From the NCBI RefSeq assembly GCF_020164745.1, contig NZ_JAIUGV010000002.1:372001-436000 (forward strand): a stretch of DNA of 64,000 nucleotides. Reading direction: 5' to 3'. This stretch comes from Mesorhizobium sp. ES1-4 (GTDB lineage: Bacteria; Pseudomonadota; Alphaproteobacteria; Rhizobiales; Rhizobiaceae). The notes below the pieces were generated by a model. It made no database searches, was not told the origin of the DNA, and saw nothing but the letters and a program-made list of their open reading frames with translations. Shown one piece after another: positions 36,558 to 44,615 of the stretch (positions are counted from its first letter, which is position 1; each line of letters starts with the position of its first letter). Made by a program: the position numbers and the translations under genes.

Positions 36558-36812
36558 TCAGGCTCGCTTCAAGACCCTGACCAGCACCAAGAGGATGATG
36601 GCGCCGATCGTGGCATGGATGATCGAGGCGATGATGCCCCCGCCGATGGAGAAACCGATCCGCGGCAACAGCCAGCCGGCGATGAAGGCACCGACGATGC
36701 CGACGATGATGTTGCCGATCAGGCCGAAGCCGAATCCCGAGACGATGAGACCGGCGAGCCAGCCGGCAATGGCACCAATGATGATGAAGACGAGCAGGCT
36801 TTCGACACCCAT
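36558..36812 (-). CDS. GlsB/YeaQ/YmgE family stress-response membrane protein
   Basis: An 84-residue glycine-rich membrane protein with three hydrophobic segments (FIIIGAIAGWLAGLIV, LIGNIIVGIVGAFIAGWLL and the C-terminal IIASIIHATIGAIILLVLV). This is the transglycosylase-associated protein family, often stress-induced. The start at 36812 is fixed by AGGGAAA upstream. Confidence 0.88.
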   Translation of the reverse strand: MGVESLLVFIIIGAIAGWLAGLIVSGFGFGLIGNIIVGIVGAFIAGWLLPRIGFSIGGGIIASIIHATIGAIILLVLVRVLKRA

Positions 36813-36923
36813 AGCGATTTCCCTCCGAGCAAGCGGGCGAGCGCGGAGCGGAAGGCTCCGAATCGGCCCCGGTATCACCGGCTTCAGGCTATTCGAAAGC
36901 ACCCGGCCTCGCCAGCGCCACGC

Positions 36924-37127
36924 CTATTCGTCGTCTTCGTCACCGGAGGCAGGCCGCCAGCTGGTCGGCTGCACCTTCTTCTGCGTGTCGCTGTCGGTGT
37001 AGACCCACCAGCCATTCTCGCGATATTGCGCGATGGATTCGTTGATTACGCCGTCACTGTCCTTCCAGGTCACGGACACTTTGGAGCCGTCGGTCGGCGC
37101 TGTCGATATTGGCTTTCGGTCTGCCAT
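36924..37127 (-). CDS. Small hypothetical protein (DUF551-like)
   Basis: A 67-residue soluble protein (RKPISTAPTDGSKVSVTWKD..) with an acidic end. The motif PISTAPTDG resembles the opening of DUF551-type small proteins seen in phages and rhizobia. Function unknown. An RIME-like repeat starts 17 bases upstream of its start. Confidence 0.65.
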   Translation of the reverse strand: MADRKPISTAPTDGSKVSVTWKDSDGVINESIAQYRENGWWVYTDSDTQKKVQPTSWRPASGDEDDE

Positions 37128-37143
37128 GTCATCCCCTCTTCAA

Positions 37144-37200
37144 GCAATTCCAGCAAAAGTGTGCGGCGGTTTTCCGTCGGAAATGCGCATGATAGAGTCG
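37144..37200. repeat. RIME-like palindromic repeat
   Basis: GCAATTCC (37144-37151) and GGAAATGC (37179-37186) flank a core AGCAAAAGTGTGCGGCGGTTTTCC, with a tail GCATGATAGAGTCG. It shares the core with the copies near 36445 and 52277. Confidence 0.65.
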
Positions 37201-37272
37201 AGCCGCCAGAACGCATCAGCGTGCGTCCGGTTCCCCGATAGGCGGCCGTCCGGCAGGATTGCCACCAGCCTA

Positions 37273-37893
37273 TCAGCTATGGGCGAAGATATCCTCTTCG
37301 GCCCAGCCCATCAAATCGAGCTTGGCGCGTGTCGGCAGGAAGCGGAAGCAGGCGTCCGCCTCCTTCGTGCGCCCCTCGCGCGCCAGCCGCCCGGCCAGCA
37401 CCTCGCGCAAACGATGGAGATAGAGCACATCGGAGGCTGCATATTCGAGCTGTTCGGGCGACAGCGTTTCGGCCGCCCAATCCGACGATTGCTGCGCCTT
37501 GGAAAGACCGACCCCGAGAAGCTCGAAGCAGATGTCCTTCAGCCCGTGCCGGTCGGTATAGGTGCGCGTCAGCCGCGAGGCGATCTTGGTGCAGAAGACC
37601 GGCTCCGGCATCACGCCAAACGCATTGTAAAGCACGGCAAGGTCGAAGCGACCGTAATGGAACAGCTTGGTGATGGTGCGGTTCCTCAGCAGGCTGACGA
37701 GGTTCGGCGCCTTCTTCTGGCCCGATGCGATCTGGATGACATCGGCTGTGCCGTCGCCCGGCGAGATCTGCACCACGCAGAGCCGGTCGCGATGCGGGTT
37801 CAATCCCAGCGTCTCGGTATCGATGGCCACCGCCCCGACACCATAGTGCGAAAGGTCGGGCAGGTCATTTTTGTGAAAACGGATGTCGGCCAT
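37273..37893 (-). CDS. RNase D-like 3'-5' exonuclease
   Basis: A 206-residue single DEDD exonuclease domain without the HRDC domains of full RNase D. The motifs are IDTETLGLNP (Exo I, about residue 24), HYGRFDLAVLYNAFG (Exo II, about 75) and YAASDVLYLHRL (Exo III, about 151). All metal ligands are present, so activity is likely; RNA trimming or DNA repair are possible roles. Confidence 0.9.
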   Translation of the reverse strand: MADIRFHKNDLPDLSHYGVGAVAIDTETLGLNPHRDRLCVVQISPGDGTADVIQIASGQKKAPNLVSLLRNRTITKLFHYGRFDLAVLYNAFGVMPEPVFCTKIASRLTRTYTDRHGLKDICFELLGVGLSKAQQSSDWAAETLSPEQLEYAASDVLYLHRLREVLAGRLAREGRTKEADACFRFLPTRAKLDLMGWAEEDIFAHS

Positions 37894-37971
37894 TGTCTTC
37901 TCCGGTCGCGGCGTTACTCGTCCTTGCCGCGATCCGGTGAAAAATCAACAAGAAAACTTGTTTTCCGCGGC

Positions 37972-39357
37972 TCAGCGCGTCAGCGCGTCGAGAATGCGCG
38001 CCCAGGAGCGCTGACCCTTGTGGAAGGAGCTGAGCTCGTATTTCTCGTTGGGCGAGTGGATGCGATCGTCGTCGAGGCCGAACCCGACCAGCAGCGATTC
38101 CATGCCGAGATAGGTCTGGAAATCGCCCACCACCGGTATGGAGCCGCCGCTGCCCGCCGTCACCGCCGGCTTTGGCCATTCGTCCGAAAGCGCGGTCTTG
38201 GCCTTGGCCAGGAAGGGCGAGTCGTAGGAGAGCTGGATGGCCGGCGAACCGCCATGCGAATGGAATTCGACCGAACAATCGGCCGGGATGCGCTCCTCGA
38301 CGAATTTGCGGAAGGCGGCGCGGATTTTCTTCGGATCCTGCTTGTGGACAAGGCGGAACGAGACCTTGGCCGAGGCTTCCGCCGCGATGACAGTCTTGAA
38401 GCCCTTGCCGGTATAGCCGCCGATGATGCCGTTGAACTCGGCGGTCGGCCGCGCCCAGGTCAGCTCCAGCACCGAACGGCCCTTCTCGCCCGCTGGGATC
38501 GACAGGCCGACAGGTCCAAGGAAAGTCTCGGCGGTCTCGCCCAGCGTCTCCCAGGATTGCAGCACCTGCGACGGTGTCTCCTCGACGCCGTCATAGAACC
38601 CCGGGATTGTGATATGACCGTCCTGGTCGTGGATGTCGGCCAGCACCTTGGCCAGGATGCGGATCGGGTTGGCGGCAGCCCCGCCATAGAGGCCCGAATG
38701 CAGGTCGCGGTCGGCGGCCTTCACCGTGATTTCCTCGCCGACCAGCCCGCGCAGTCCCACACAGATCGATGGCGTGTCGCGGTCCCACATGCCGGTATCG
38801 CAGACCAGCGCGAAGTCGGCCTTGAGTTCCTCGGCATTGGCTTCGAGGAACGGCTTCAGCGATGGCGAACCGGATTCCTCCTCGCCTTCGAACAGGATGG
38901 TGACCCGGCATGGCAGACTGCCGTGCACCTGTTTCCACGCACGGCATGCCTCGACGAAGGTCATCAACTGCCCCTTGTCGTCCGCCGAGCCGCGCCCGGT
39001 GATGACCTTGTGACCAGGTCCGACCTCCTTGATGGCGGGGGCGAAAGGATCGTTTTCCCACAGTTCGATCGGGTCCACGGGCTGCACGTCATAGTGGCCG
39101 TAGAACAGCACATGCGGCGCGCCCGCCGGCCCCTCGTGATGCGCAACGACCATCGGGTGCCCAGGCGTGTCGCGCACGCTGGCGTCAAAACCGATCAGCT
39201 TGAGTTCCGCCACCAGCCATTCCGCCGCCTTCAGGCAGTCGGCGGCGTAGGCCGGGTCGGTGGAGATCGACTTGATCCTGAGCAGGCCGAACAGCCGTTC
39301 CAGGCTCTGGTCGAGATTCTTGTCGAGGCGGTCGAGGACAGGGGAAACTGCGGACAT
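37972..39357 (-). CDS. M20 family dipeptidase
   Basis: A 461-residue zinc peptidase. The metal motifs are GHYDVQPVDP (about 85), GRGSADDKGQ (about 118) and EGEEESGS (about 151), with a dimerisation lid domain in the middle (about 200-360). This is the ArgE/DapE/carnosinase-like group acting on dipeptides. The start at 39357 follows AAGG; longer frames are not supported. The upstream gap toward polA contains a small RNA candidate on the same strand. Confidence 0.9.
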   Translation of the reverse strand: MSAVSPVLDRLDKNLDQSLERLFGLLRIKSISTDPAYAADCLKAAEWLVAELKLIGFDASVRDTPGHPMVVAHHEGPAGAPHVLFYGHYDVQPVDPIELWENDPFAPAIKEVGPGHKVITGRGSADDKGQLMTFVEACRAWKQVHGSLPCRVTILFEGEEESGSPSLKPFLEANAEELKADFALVCDTGMWDRDTPSICVGLRGLVGEEITVKAADRDLHSGLYGGAAANPIRILAKVLADIHDQDGHITIPGFYDGVEETPSQVLQSWETLGETAETFLGPVGLSIPAGEKGRSVLELTWARPTAEFNGIIGGYTGKGFKTVIAAEASAKVSFRLVHKQDPKKIRAAFRKFVEERIPADCSVEFHSHGGSPAIQLSYDSPFLAKAKTALSDEWPKPAVTAGSGGSIPVVGDFQTYLGMESLLVGFGLDDDRIHSPNEKYELSSFHKGQRSWARILDALTR

Positions 39358-39458
39358 TTGCGAAGCCTTTCGATTCAGTGCCGGAACCGTAAAGGCAGAG
39401 CGGCGAAACGAAAAGCCCGTGACCATTGGACCAAGGCGCCAGTCGGCCGCCGCAAGGC

Positions 39459-39605
39459 AAAAAAAATGCCGCCGTGGTGGAGGGGGAACCACGGCGGCCT
39501 TTTACTCGAAACGATGCGGCAGCCCGGAGAGGGGGGATAGGCTGCCGCAATTGCCCGGAATAGGCGGGGGACGGGCCTTGCTCCGGACTTCGGCGAAAAC
39601 TGCCG
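39459..39605 (-). ncRNA. Candidate trans-acting small RNA, AbcR/alpha-r15-like
   Basis: On the minus strand three hairpins follow each other: GCCCG/CGGGC (39553-39576), GCGGCAGCC/GGCTGCCGC (39516-39548, 9 bp) and GCCGCCGTGGT/ACCACGGCGGC (39468-39498, 11 bp) followed by eight T, an intrinsic terminator. All three loops contain C-runs (TCCCCCGCC, TATCCCCCCTC, TCCCCCTCC) that could pair with Shine-Dalgarno sequences. In other rhizobia the AbcR1/AbcR2 RNAs lie beside polA. The 5' end near 39605 is inferred from a CTTGAA-like element about 25 bases upstream of it. Confidence 0.55.
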
Positions 39606-39650
39606 ATGACGTGTATCTGGGACTGTGAACGTGGCGATTCAAGGGCACCA

Positions 39651-39670
39651 ACGTTACACTTTTGTAACGT
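39651..39670. promoter_or_regulatory. Inverted repeat upstream of polA and the small RNA candidate
   Basis: ACGTTAC and GTAACGT form perfect 7-base arms around ACTTTT. It lies just before the presumed promoter of the minus-strand RNA and 124 bases before polA. It may be an operator; no factor is known from the sequence. Confidence 0.45.
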
Positions 39671-39793
39671 ACGCGTGAGCGGGCTTGCGGAACGATCTGT
39701 CAGGGTCCCGATCTGTCAGGGTGTTGACGGAACCCATGTCTGGCGATGTCTTTGGCATGGACCAAGCCACCGCGCCGCGCTATCCCTGCCGGC

Positions 39794-42751
39794 ATGAAAA
39801 AAGGCGATCATCTCTTCCTCATCGACGGCTCTGGCTACATCTTCCGGGCCTATCACGCACTGCCGCCGCTGACCCGCAAATCCGACGGCCTGCCCGTCGG
39901 CGCTGTTTCCGGGTTCTGCAATATGCTGTGGAAGCTGATGCAGGATGCCCGCAACACCGATGTGGGCATCGTGCCGACGCATTTCGCCGTTATTTTCGAC
40001 TACTCCTCGAAAACCTTCCGCAACGACCTCTACCCCGAATACAAGGCCAACCGCTCGGCGCCGCCGGAGGATCTGATCCCGCAGTTCGGCCTGATCCGCC
40101 AGGCAACCAGGGCGTTCAACCTGCCTTGCGTCGAGATGGAAGGCTTCGAGGCCGACGACCTTATCGCCACCTATTGCCGGCTGGCCTGCGAGGCCGGCGG
40201 CGACACCACCATCATCTCTTCCGACAAGGATCTGATGCAACTGGTTGGCGACACGGTCGGCATGTACGACCCGATGAAGGATCGCCAGATCGGCATCCCC
40301 GAAGTCATCGAGAAATGGGGCGTGCCGCCGGAAAAGATGATCGACCTCCAGGCGCTGACCGGCGATTCCGTCGACAATGTGCCAGGTGTGCCCGGCATCG
40401 GACCGAAGACCGCGGCGCAACTGCTCGAGCAGTTCGGCGACCTCGACGGATTGCTCGCCCGCGCCAGTGAGATCAAGCAGGAGAAAAGGCGGGAATCGAT
40501 CATCGCCAACGCCGACAAGGCGCGCATCTCGCGCCAGTTGGTGACGCTGAAGGACGACGTGCCGGTGGCTGACAGGTTGGACGATTTCGTGCTGCATGCC
40601 CCTGACGGACCGAAGCTGATCGGCTTCCTCAAGACCATGGAATTCACCTCGCTGACCCGCCGTGTGGCGGAAGCGACCGGCACGGAGGCCGGCGACATTC
40701 AGGCCGTCGCGGTGACCGTCGAACGCGCCGACAACGCGCATGGCCCCGATGTCGGCGCCGGAGCACCGCCGGTTGCCCGAAACGGAGCGGGCACCGAGCC
40801 TGGCCAGGCCACCGGAACCGCAGCGGCTGAGAAGCCGAAACAAGGTGACACCCCTTCCCTGCTCGCCGCGTTGCGGCTGGAGAGCGCGGCGACACGCAAG
40901 ATCGACACGTCGGCCTATCAGTGCATCCGCGATATTGCGACGCTGAAAGCCTGGGTCGCCGAAGCGCGGGAGGCCGGTATCGTGGCTTTCGACGTCAGGG
41001 CCACCTCGACCGATCCGATGCGGGCCGAACTGATCGGCATGGCAATGGCCACGGCGCCCGGCCGTGCCGGCTACATTCCGTTCGCCCACAAGAGCGGCAA
41101 CGGCGACCTGCTCGGCGGCGGCATGCTCGAGAACCAGATTCCGCTTCGCGAAGCTCTGGCGGTGCTCAAACCCTTGCTTGAGGACAGGTCGGTGCTGAAG
41201 ATCGCGCAGAACCTGAAATACGATCTGGTCATCATGAGCCGCTATGGCGTCGATGTCGCGCCCTTCGACGACACTATGCTGATCTCCTACGTGCTCGACG
41301 CCGGCACCCCCCATGGTCACGGCATGGATGCCCTTGCCGAGAAATGGCTGGGACACACACCCCTCCAGCTCAAGGACGTGACCGGCTCCGGCAAGAGCTC
41401 TGTCGGTTTCGACCAGGTCGACGTCGACAAGGCGACCGCCCATGCCGCCGAGGATGCCGACGTGACGTTGCGGCTGTGGCTGGTGCTGAAGCCACGGCTT
41501 GCCGCCAAGGGCCTGGTATCGGTCTATGAACGCCTGGAGCGGCCACTGGTGCCGGTGCTGGCGCGCATGGAACAGCGCGGCATCTCGGTCGACCGGCAGA
41601 TCCTGTCGCGGCTGTCTGGGGAACTGGCGCAAGGTGCCGCCCGGCTCGAGGAGGAAATCTACCAGCTCATCGGCGAGCGCATCAACATCGGCTCACCCAA
41701 GCAGCTCGGCGATATCCTGTTCGGCCGCATGGGGCTGCCCGGTGGTTCCAAGACCAAGACCGGCCAGTGGTCGACCTCGGCGCAATTGCTGGAAGACCTT
41801 GCCGCCGAAGGCCATGAGCTGCCGCGCAAGATCGTCGACTGGCGCCAGCTGACCAAGCTGAAATCGACCTATACCGACGCGCTGCCGGGCTTCATCCATC
41901 CCGATACCAAGCGCGTCCACACCTCCTACGCGCTGGCCGCGACGACGACCGGCCGTCTGTCGTCCTCCGACCCGAACCTGCAGAACATCCCGGTGCGCAC
42001 GGCGGAAGGCCGCAAGATCAGGACCGCCTTCATCACCGACAAGAGCCACCGGCTGGTTTCGGCCGATTACAGCCAGATCGAACTGCGCGTGCTCGCCCAT
42101 GTCGCCGAAATCCCGCAATTGCGGCAGGCCTTTGCCGATGGCGCCGACATCCACGCCATCACGGCGTCTGAAATGTTCAACGTGCCGGTGGAGGGCATGC
42201 CGTCGGAAGTGCGCCGCCGCGCCAAGGCGATCAACTTCGGCATCATCTATGGCATCTCGGCCTTTGGCCTCGCCAACCAGCTGTCGATCCCGCGCGAGGA
42301 GGCGAGCGCCTACATCAAGAAATACTTCGAGCGCTTCCCCGGCATCCGCGACTATATCGAGGAGACCAAGGCCTATGCCCGCGAGCACGGTTTCGTCGAG
42401 ACGATCTTCGGTCGCCGCATTCACTACCCCGACATCAGATCGTCGAACCCGTCGGTCCGCGCGTTCAACGAACGCGCGTCGATCAACGCCCGCCTGCAAG
42501 GCACCGCCGCCGACATCATCCGCCGGGCCATGGTGCGCATGGAGGAGGCGCTGGACAAGGCAAGCCTGTCGGCCCGCATGCTCCTGCAGGTTCATGACGA
42601 ACTGATCTTCGAGACGGTCGAGGGCGAAGTCGAGGCGACGATCCCCGTGGTGCGCCATGTCATGGAAAACGCGGCAATGCCGGCGGTGTCGATGTCGGTG
42701 CCGCTGCATGTCGACGCTCGAGCGGCGAACAACTGGGATGAGGCGCACTGA
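39794..42751 (+). CDS. polA: DNA polymerase I
   Basis: A 985-residue PolA. The 5'-3' exonuclease domain covers about 1-290 (LIDGSGYIFRAYHALPP, GEADD-like EADDLIATY). A linker of about 60 residues rich in Ala/Gly/Pro follows. The 3'-5' exonuclease-like domain (about 385-570) keeps Asp400, Asn473, Asp477 and Asp554, but the usual Glu after Asp400 is Arg402 and the Exo III Tyr is His550. The polymerase domain has DYSQIELRVLAHV, RRRAKAINFGIIYG and QVHDELIFE. The start MKKGDHLFLIDGSGY is chosen by homology; no clear ribosome site. Confidence 0.95.
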   Translation: MKKGDHLFLIDGSGYIFRAYHALPPLTRKSDGLPVGAVSGFCNMLWKLMQDARNTDVGIVPTHFAVIFDYSSKTFRNDLYPEYKANRSAPPEDLIPQFGLIRQATRAFNLPCVEMEGFEADDLIATYCRLACEAGGDTTIISSDKDLMQLVGDTVGMYDPMKDRQIGIPEVIEKWGVPPEKMIDLQALTGDSVDNVPGVPGIGPKTAAQLLEQFGDLDGLLARASEIKQEKRRESIIANADKARISRQLVTLKDDVPVADRLDDFVLHAPDGPKLIGFLKTMEFTSLTRRVAEATGTEAGDIQAVAVTVERADNAHGPDVGAGAPPVARNGAGTEPGQATGTAAAEKPKQGDTPSLLAALRLESAATRKIDTSAYQCIRDIATLKAWVAEAREAGIVAFDVRATSTDPMRAELIGMAMATAPGRAGYIPFAHKSGNGDLLGGGMLENQIPLREALAVLKPLLEDRSVLKIAQNLKYDLVIMSRYGVDVAPFDDTMLISYVLDAGTPHGHGMDALAEKWLGHTPLQLKDVTGSGKSSVGFDQVDVDKATAHAAEDADVTLRLWLVLKPRLAAKGLVSVYERLERPLVPVLARMEQRGISVDRQILSRLSGELAQGAARLEEEIYQLIGERINIGSPKQLGDILFGRMGLPGGSKTKTGQWSTSAQLLEDLAAEGHELPRKIVDWRQLTKLKSTYTDALPGFIHPDTKRVHTSYALAATTTGRLSSSDPNLQNIPVRTAEGRKIRTAFITDKSHRLVSADYSQIELRVLAHVAEIPQLRQAFADGADIHAITASEMFNVPVEGMPSEVRRRAKAINFGIIYGISAFGLANQLSIPREEASAYIKKYFERFPGIRDYIEETKAYAREHGFVETIFGRRIHYPDIRSSNPSVRAFNERASINARLQGTAADIIRRAMVRMEEALDKASLSARMLLQVHDELIFETVEGEVEATIPVVRHVMENAAMPAVSMSVPLHVDARAANNWDEAH

Positions 42752-42833
42752 AGCTCAGCCGCTTTGACATCGAGGGACGTAGCAAGCAGCGAAGCGGCGC
42801 CGGGCGGGCTCTAGGATGACGAAGAGAAAGACC

Positions 42834-43238
42834 TTACGCGACCTCGTGCCGGCACTTCGCGCATATCCCGCGAAACTCGATCACCGCCTTCTTGGCGGCG
42901 AAGCCGGTTGAGTTGACCCATTCGTTCAGCCGGTGATCGATGTCGTGATCGGACATTTCGGTCACCTGCCCGCAATTGTCGCAGATGGCAAAGGCGGTCA
43001 TCGAGTGGTTGTGGTCGTGCGGCTCGGCGCAGGCAACGAAGGAGTTGATGCTTTCCAACCGATGCACGAAGCCTGATTTCACCAGCGTGTCGAGCGCCCG
43101 ATAGACCTGAAGCGGCGCGCGGAAGCCGCGTTCGCGCAACTGGTCGAGCAAGGTGTAGGCGCTGAGCGGTCCGCTGGCGGTCTCGAGCTTTTCGAGCACG
43201 CACAGCTGGTTTTTCGTCAGCACATCCCTGGCCGCCAT
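42834..43238 (-). CDS. Fur family regulator, probably Zur
   Basis: A 134-residue metalloregulator. An N-terminal winged helix (about 1-75, with LQVYRALDTLVKSGFVHRLE) is followed by the metal and dimer domain with HDHNHS and two Cys pairs, CDNCG (about 90) and CAKCRHE (about 127), matching the structural zinc site of Zur. It probably represses zinc uptake genes when zinc is sufficient; none of those is in the window. The start MAARDVL follows GGA. Confidence 0.85.
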   Translation of the reverse strand: MAARDVLTKNQLCVLEKLETASGPLSAYTLLDQLRERGFRAPLQVYRALDTLVKSGFVHRLESINSFVACAEPHDHNHSMTAFAICDNCGQVTEMSDHDIDHRLNEWVNSTGFAAKKAVIEFRGICAKCRHEVA

Positions 43239-43436
43239 GGTCCTGTTCCAACCTGTCCCACACCTGAAGACCGTTTGCGCGTGCAAACGGCCTGATCCCA
43301 TTCAGATAGCGACGAACCGAGGTCTTTGCTACTACTGTGTTGTTGTCCCGATCCGGTCGATGACGTGCCGGCACATTGGTGATGGCAGGATTGAGGCCGG
43401 CGGTATCATTCCGTCGACCTTGCCAACCGGACAAGC

Positions 43437-44483
43437 CTATTTCCTTGGCGGACCTTTGCGTTCGGCGGAGGCCGCCCACAGATTGATGTCGGACTCGCGT
43501 GCGTATGTGTCGATCTCCGCCAGTTCGGCATCGCTGAAATCGAGCACCTTCAGCGCCCCGACGCAGTCCTCGACCTGCTCGGGCCGGCTGGCGCCGATCA
43601 GCGCCGAAGTAACCCGGCCCCTGCGCAGCACCCAGGCCAAAGCCATCTGCGCCAGCGTCTGGCCGCGCTTGCCGGCGATCGTGTTGAGCGCCTTGATGTT
43701 GGCGATGGTGCGGTCGTTGATGAAAGCTGTCTTCAGCGACTTGCCCTGGGATGCCCGGCTGCCTTCAGGGATGCCGCCGAGATATTTGTCCGTCAGCATG
43801 CCCTGGGCAAGCGGCGAGAACACGATGGAACCGACACCCAAGCCCTCGAGCGTGTCGAGCAGGCCGTCCTCCTCGACCCAGCGGTTCAACATCGAATAAC
43901 TCGGCTGGTGGATGATGCATGGTGTGCCGAGTTGCTTCAATATGTCGGCGGCCTCGCGGGTGCGCTGCGAATTGTAGGAAGAGATGCCGGCATAGAGCGC
44001 CTTGCCCGAACGCACCGCATGGTCGAGCGCGCCCATGGTTTCTTCGAGCGGCGTATCTGGATCGAAACGGTGCGAATAGAAGATGTCGACATAGTCGAGC
44101 CCCATCCGCTTCAGGCTCTGGTCGAGGCTGGCCAGCATGTATTTGCGCCCGCCCCATTCGCCGTACGGGCCTGCCCACATCTCGTAGCCGGCCTTGGTCG
44201 AAATGATCATTTCGTCACGGTAGGCGGCAAAATCGGTGCGCAGGATCTCGCCGAAGGCGGTCTCCGCCGATCCGGGCGGCGGCCCATAATTGTTGGCGAG
44301 GTCGAAATGGGTGATGCCGAGGTCGAAGGCCTTGCGGGCGATCGCCTGTTTGGTCCGATGTGGCGTGTCGTCGCCGAAATTGTGCCACAGCCCGAGCGAG
44401 ATCGCCGGTAGCTTGAGGCCTGAGCGACCGCAACGGTTGTAGATCATTTTCTCGTAGCGGTTTTCAGCTGCGATATAGGGCAT
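43437..44483 (-). CDS. Aldo/keto reductase, L-glyceraldehyde 3-phosphate reductase type
   Basis: A 348-residue TIM-barrel NADPH reductase of the YghZ/Gpr group (opening PYIAAENRYEKMIYNRCGRSGLKLP). The tetrad is visible as Asp in FDLANNYG, Lys in ISTKAGYEMW and His in YSHRFD. It is the last gene of the minus-strand sugar operon, 132 bases after the Gfo/Idh/MocA gene, with a palindromic hairpin in between. The substrate is unknown. Confidence 0.88.
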   Translation of the reverse strand: MPYIAAENRYEKMIYNRCGRSGLKLPAISLGLWHNFGDDTPHRTKQAIARKAFDLGITHFDLANNYGPPPGSAETAFGEILRTDFAAYRDEMIISTKAGYEMWAGPYGEWGGRKYMLASLDQSLKRMGLDYVDIFYSHRFDPDTPLEETMGALDHAVRSGKALYAGISSYNSQRTREAADILKQLGTPCIIHQPSYSMLNRWVEEDGLLDTLEGLGVGSIVFSPLAQGMLTDKYLGGIPEGSRASQGKSLKTAFINDRTIANIKALNTIAGKRGQTLAQMALAWVLRRGRVTSALIGASRPEQVEDCVGALKVLDFSDAELAEIDTYARESDINLWAASAERKGPPRK

Positions 44484-44561
44484 GGGAAATCCTCGAATCT
44501 GAATGGACAAGGCACCGTCATCGCACAGACGACGACTATGCCCCGTACCCATCCTTACCTC

Positions 44562-44581
44562 CTCCCCGGAAGAACGGGGAG
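44562..44581. repeat. Palindromic hairpin between the aldo/keto reductase and oxidoreductase genes
   Basis: CTCCCCG and CGGGGAG flank GAAGAA. This type of C/G-rich palindrome with CCTC/GAGG flanks is common between rhizobial genes. It may partly end or stabilise the operon transcript. Confidence 0.5.
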
Positions 44582-44615
44582 AGGGGCAGGCAAAATTATC
44601 GATAATCTCCGCGGC

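Larger units (their letters stand above)
39358..39793. other. Intergenic region between the M20 peptidase and polA
   Basis: A 436-base spacer with strong structure: three stable hairpins and an A8 run that on the minus strand make a small-RNA-like unit, plus an inverted repeat at 39651. The polA ribosome site is not obvious. No protein gene is supported. Confidence 0.6.

Noticed and set aside
37033..39540. Long plus-strand frame (835 codons) opposite RNase D-like and M20 peptidase genes
   Set aside because: It spans two well-supported minus-strand genes and their spacer and shows no family signature.
39716..41632. Long minus-strand frame (638 codons) opposite polA
   Set aside because: Antisense shadow of polA without recognisable domains.
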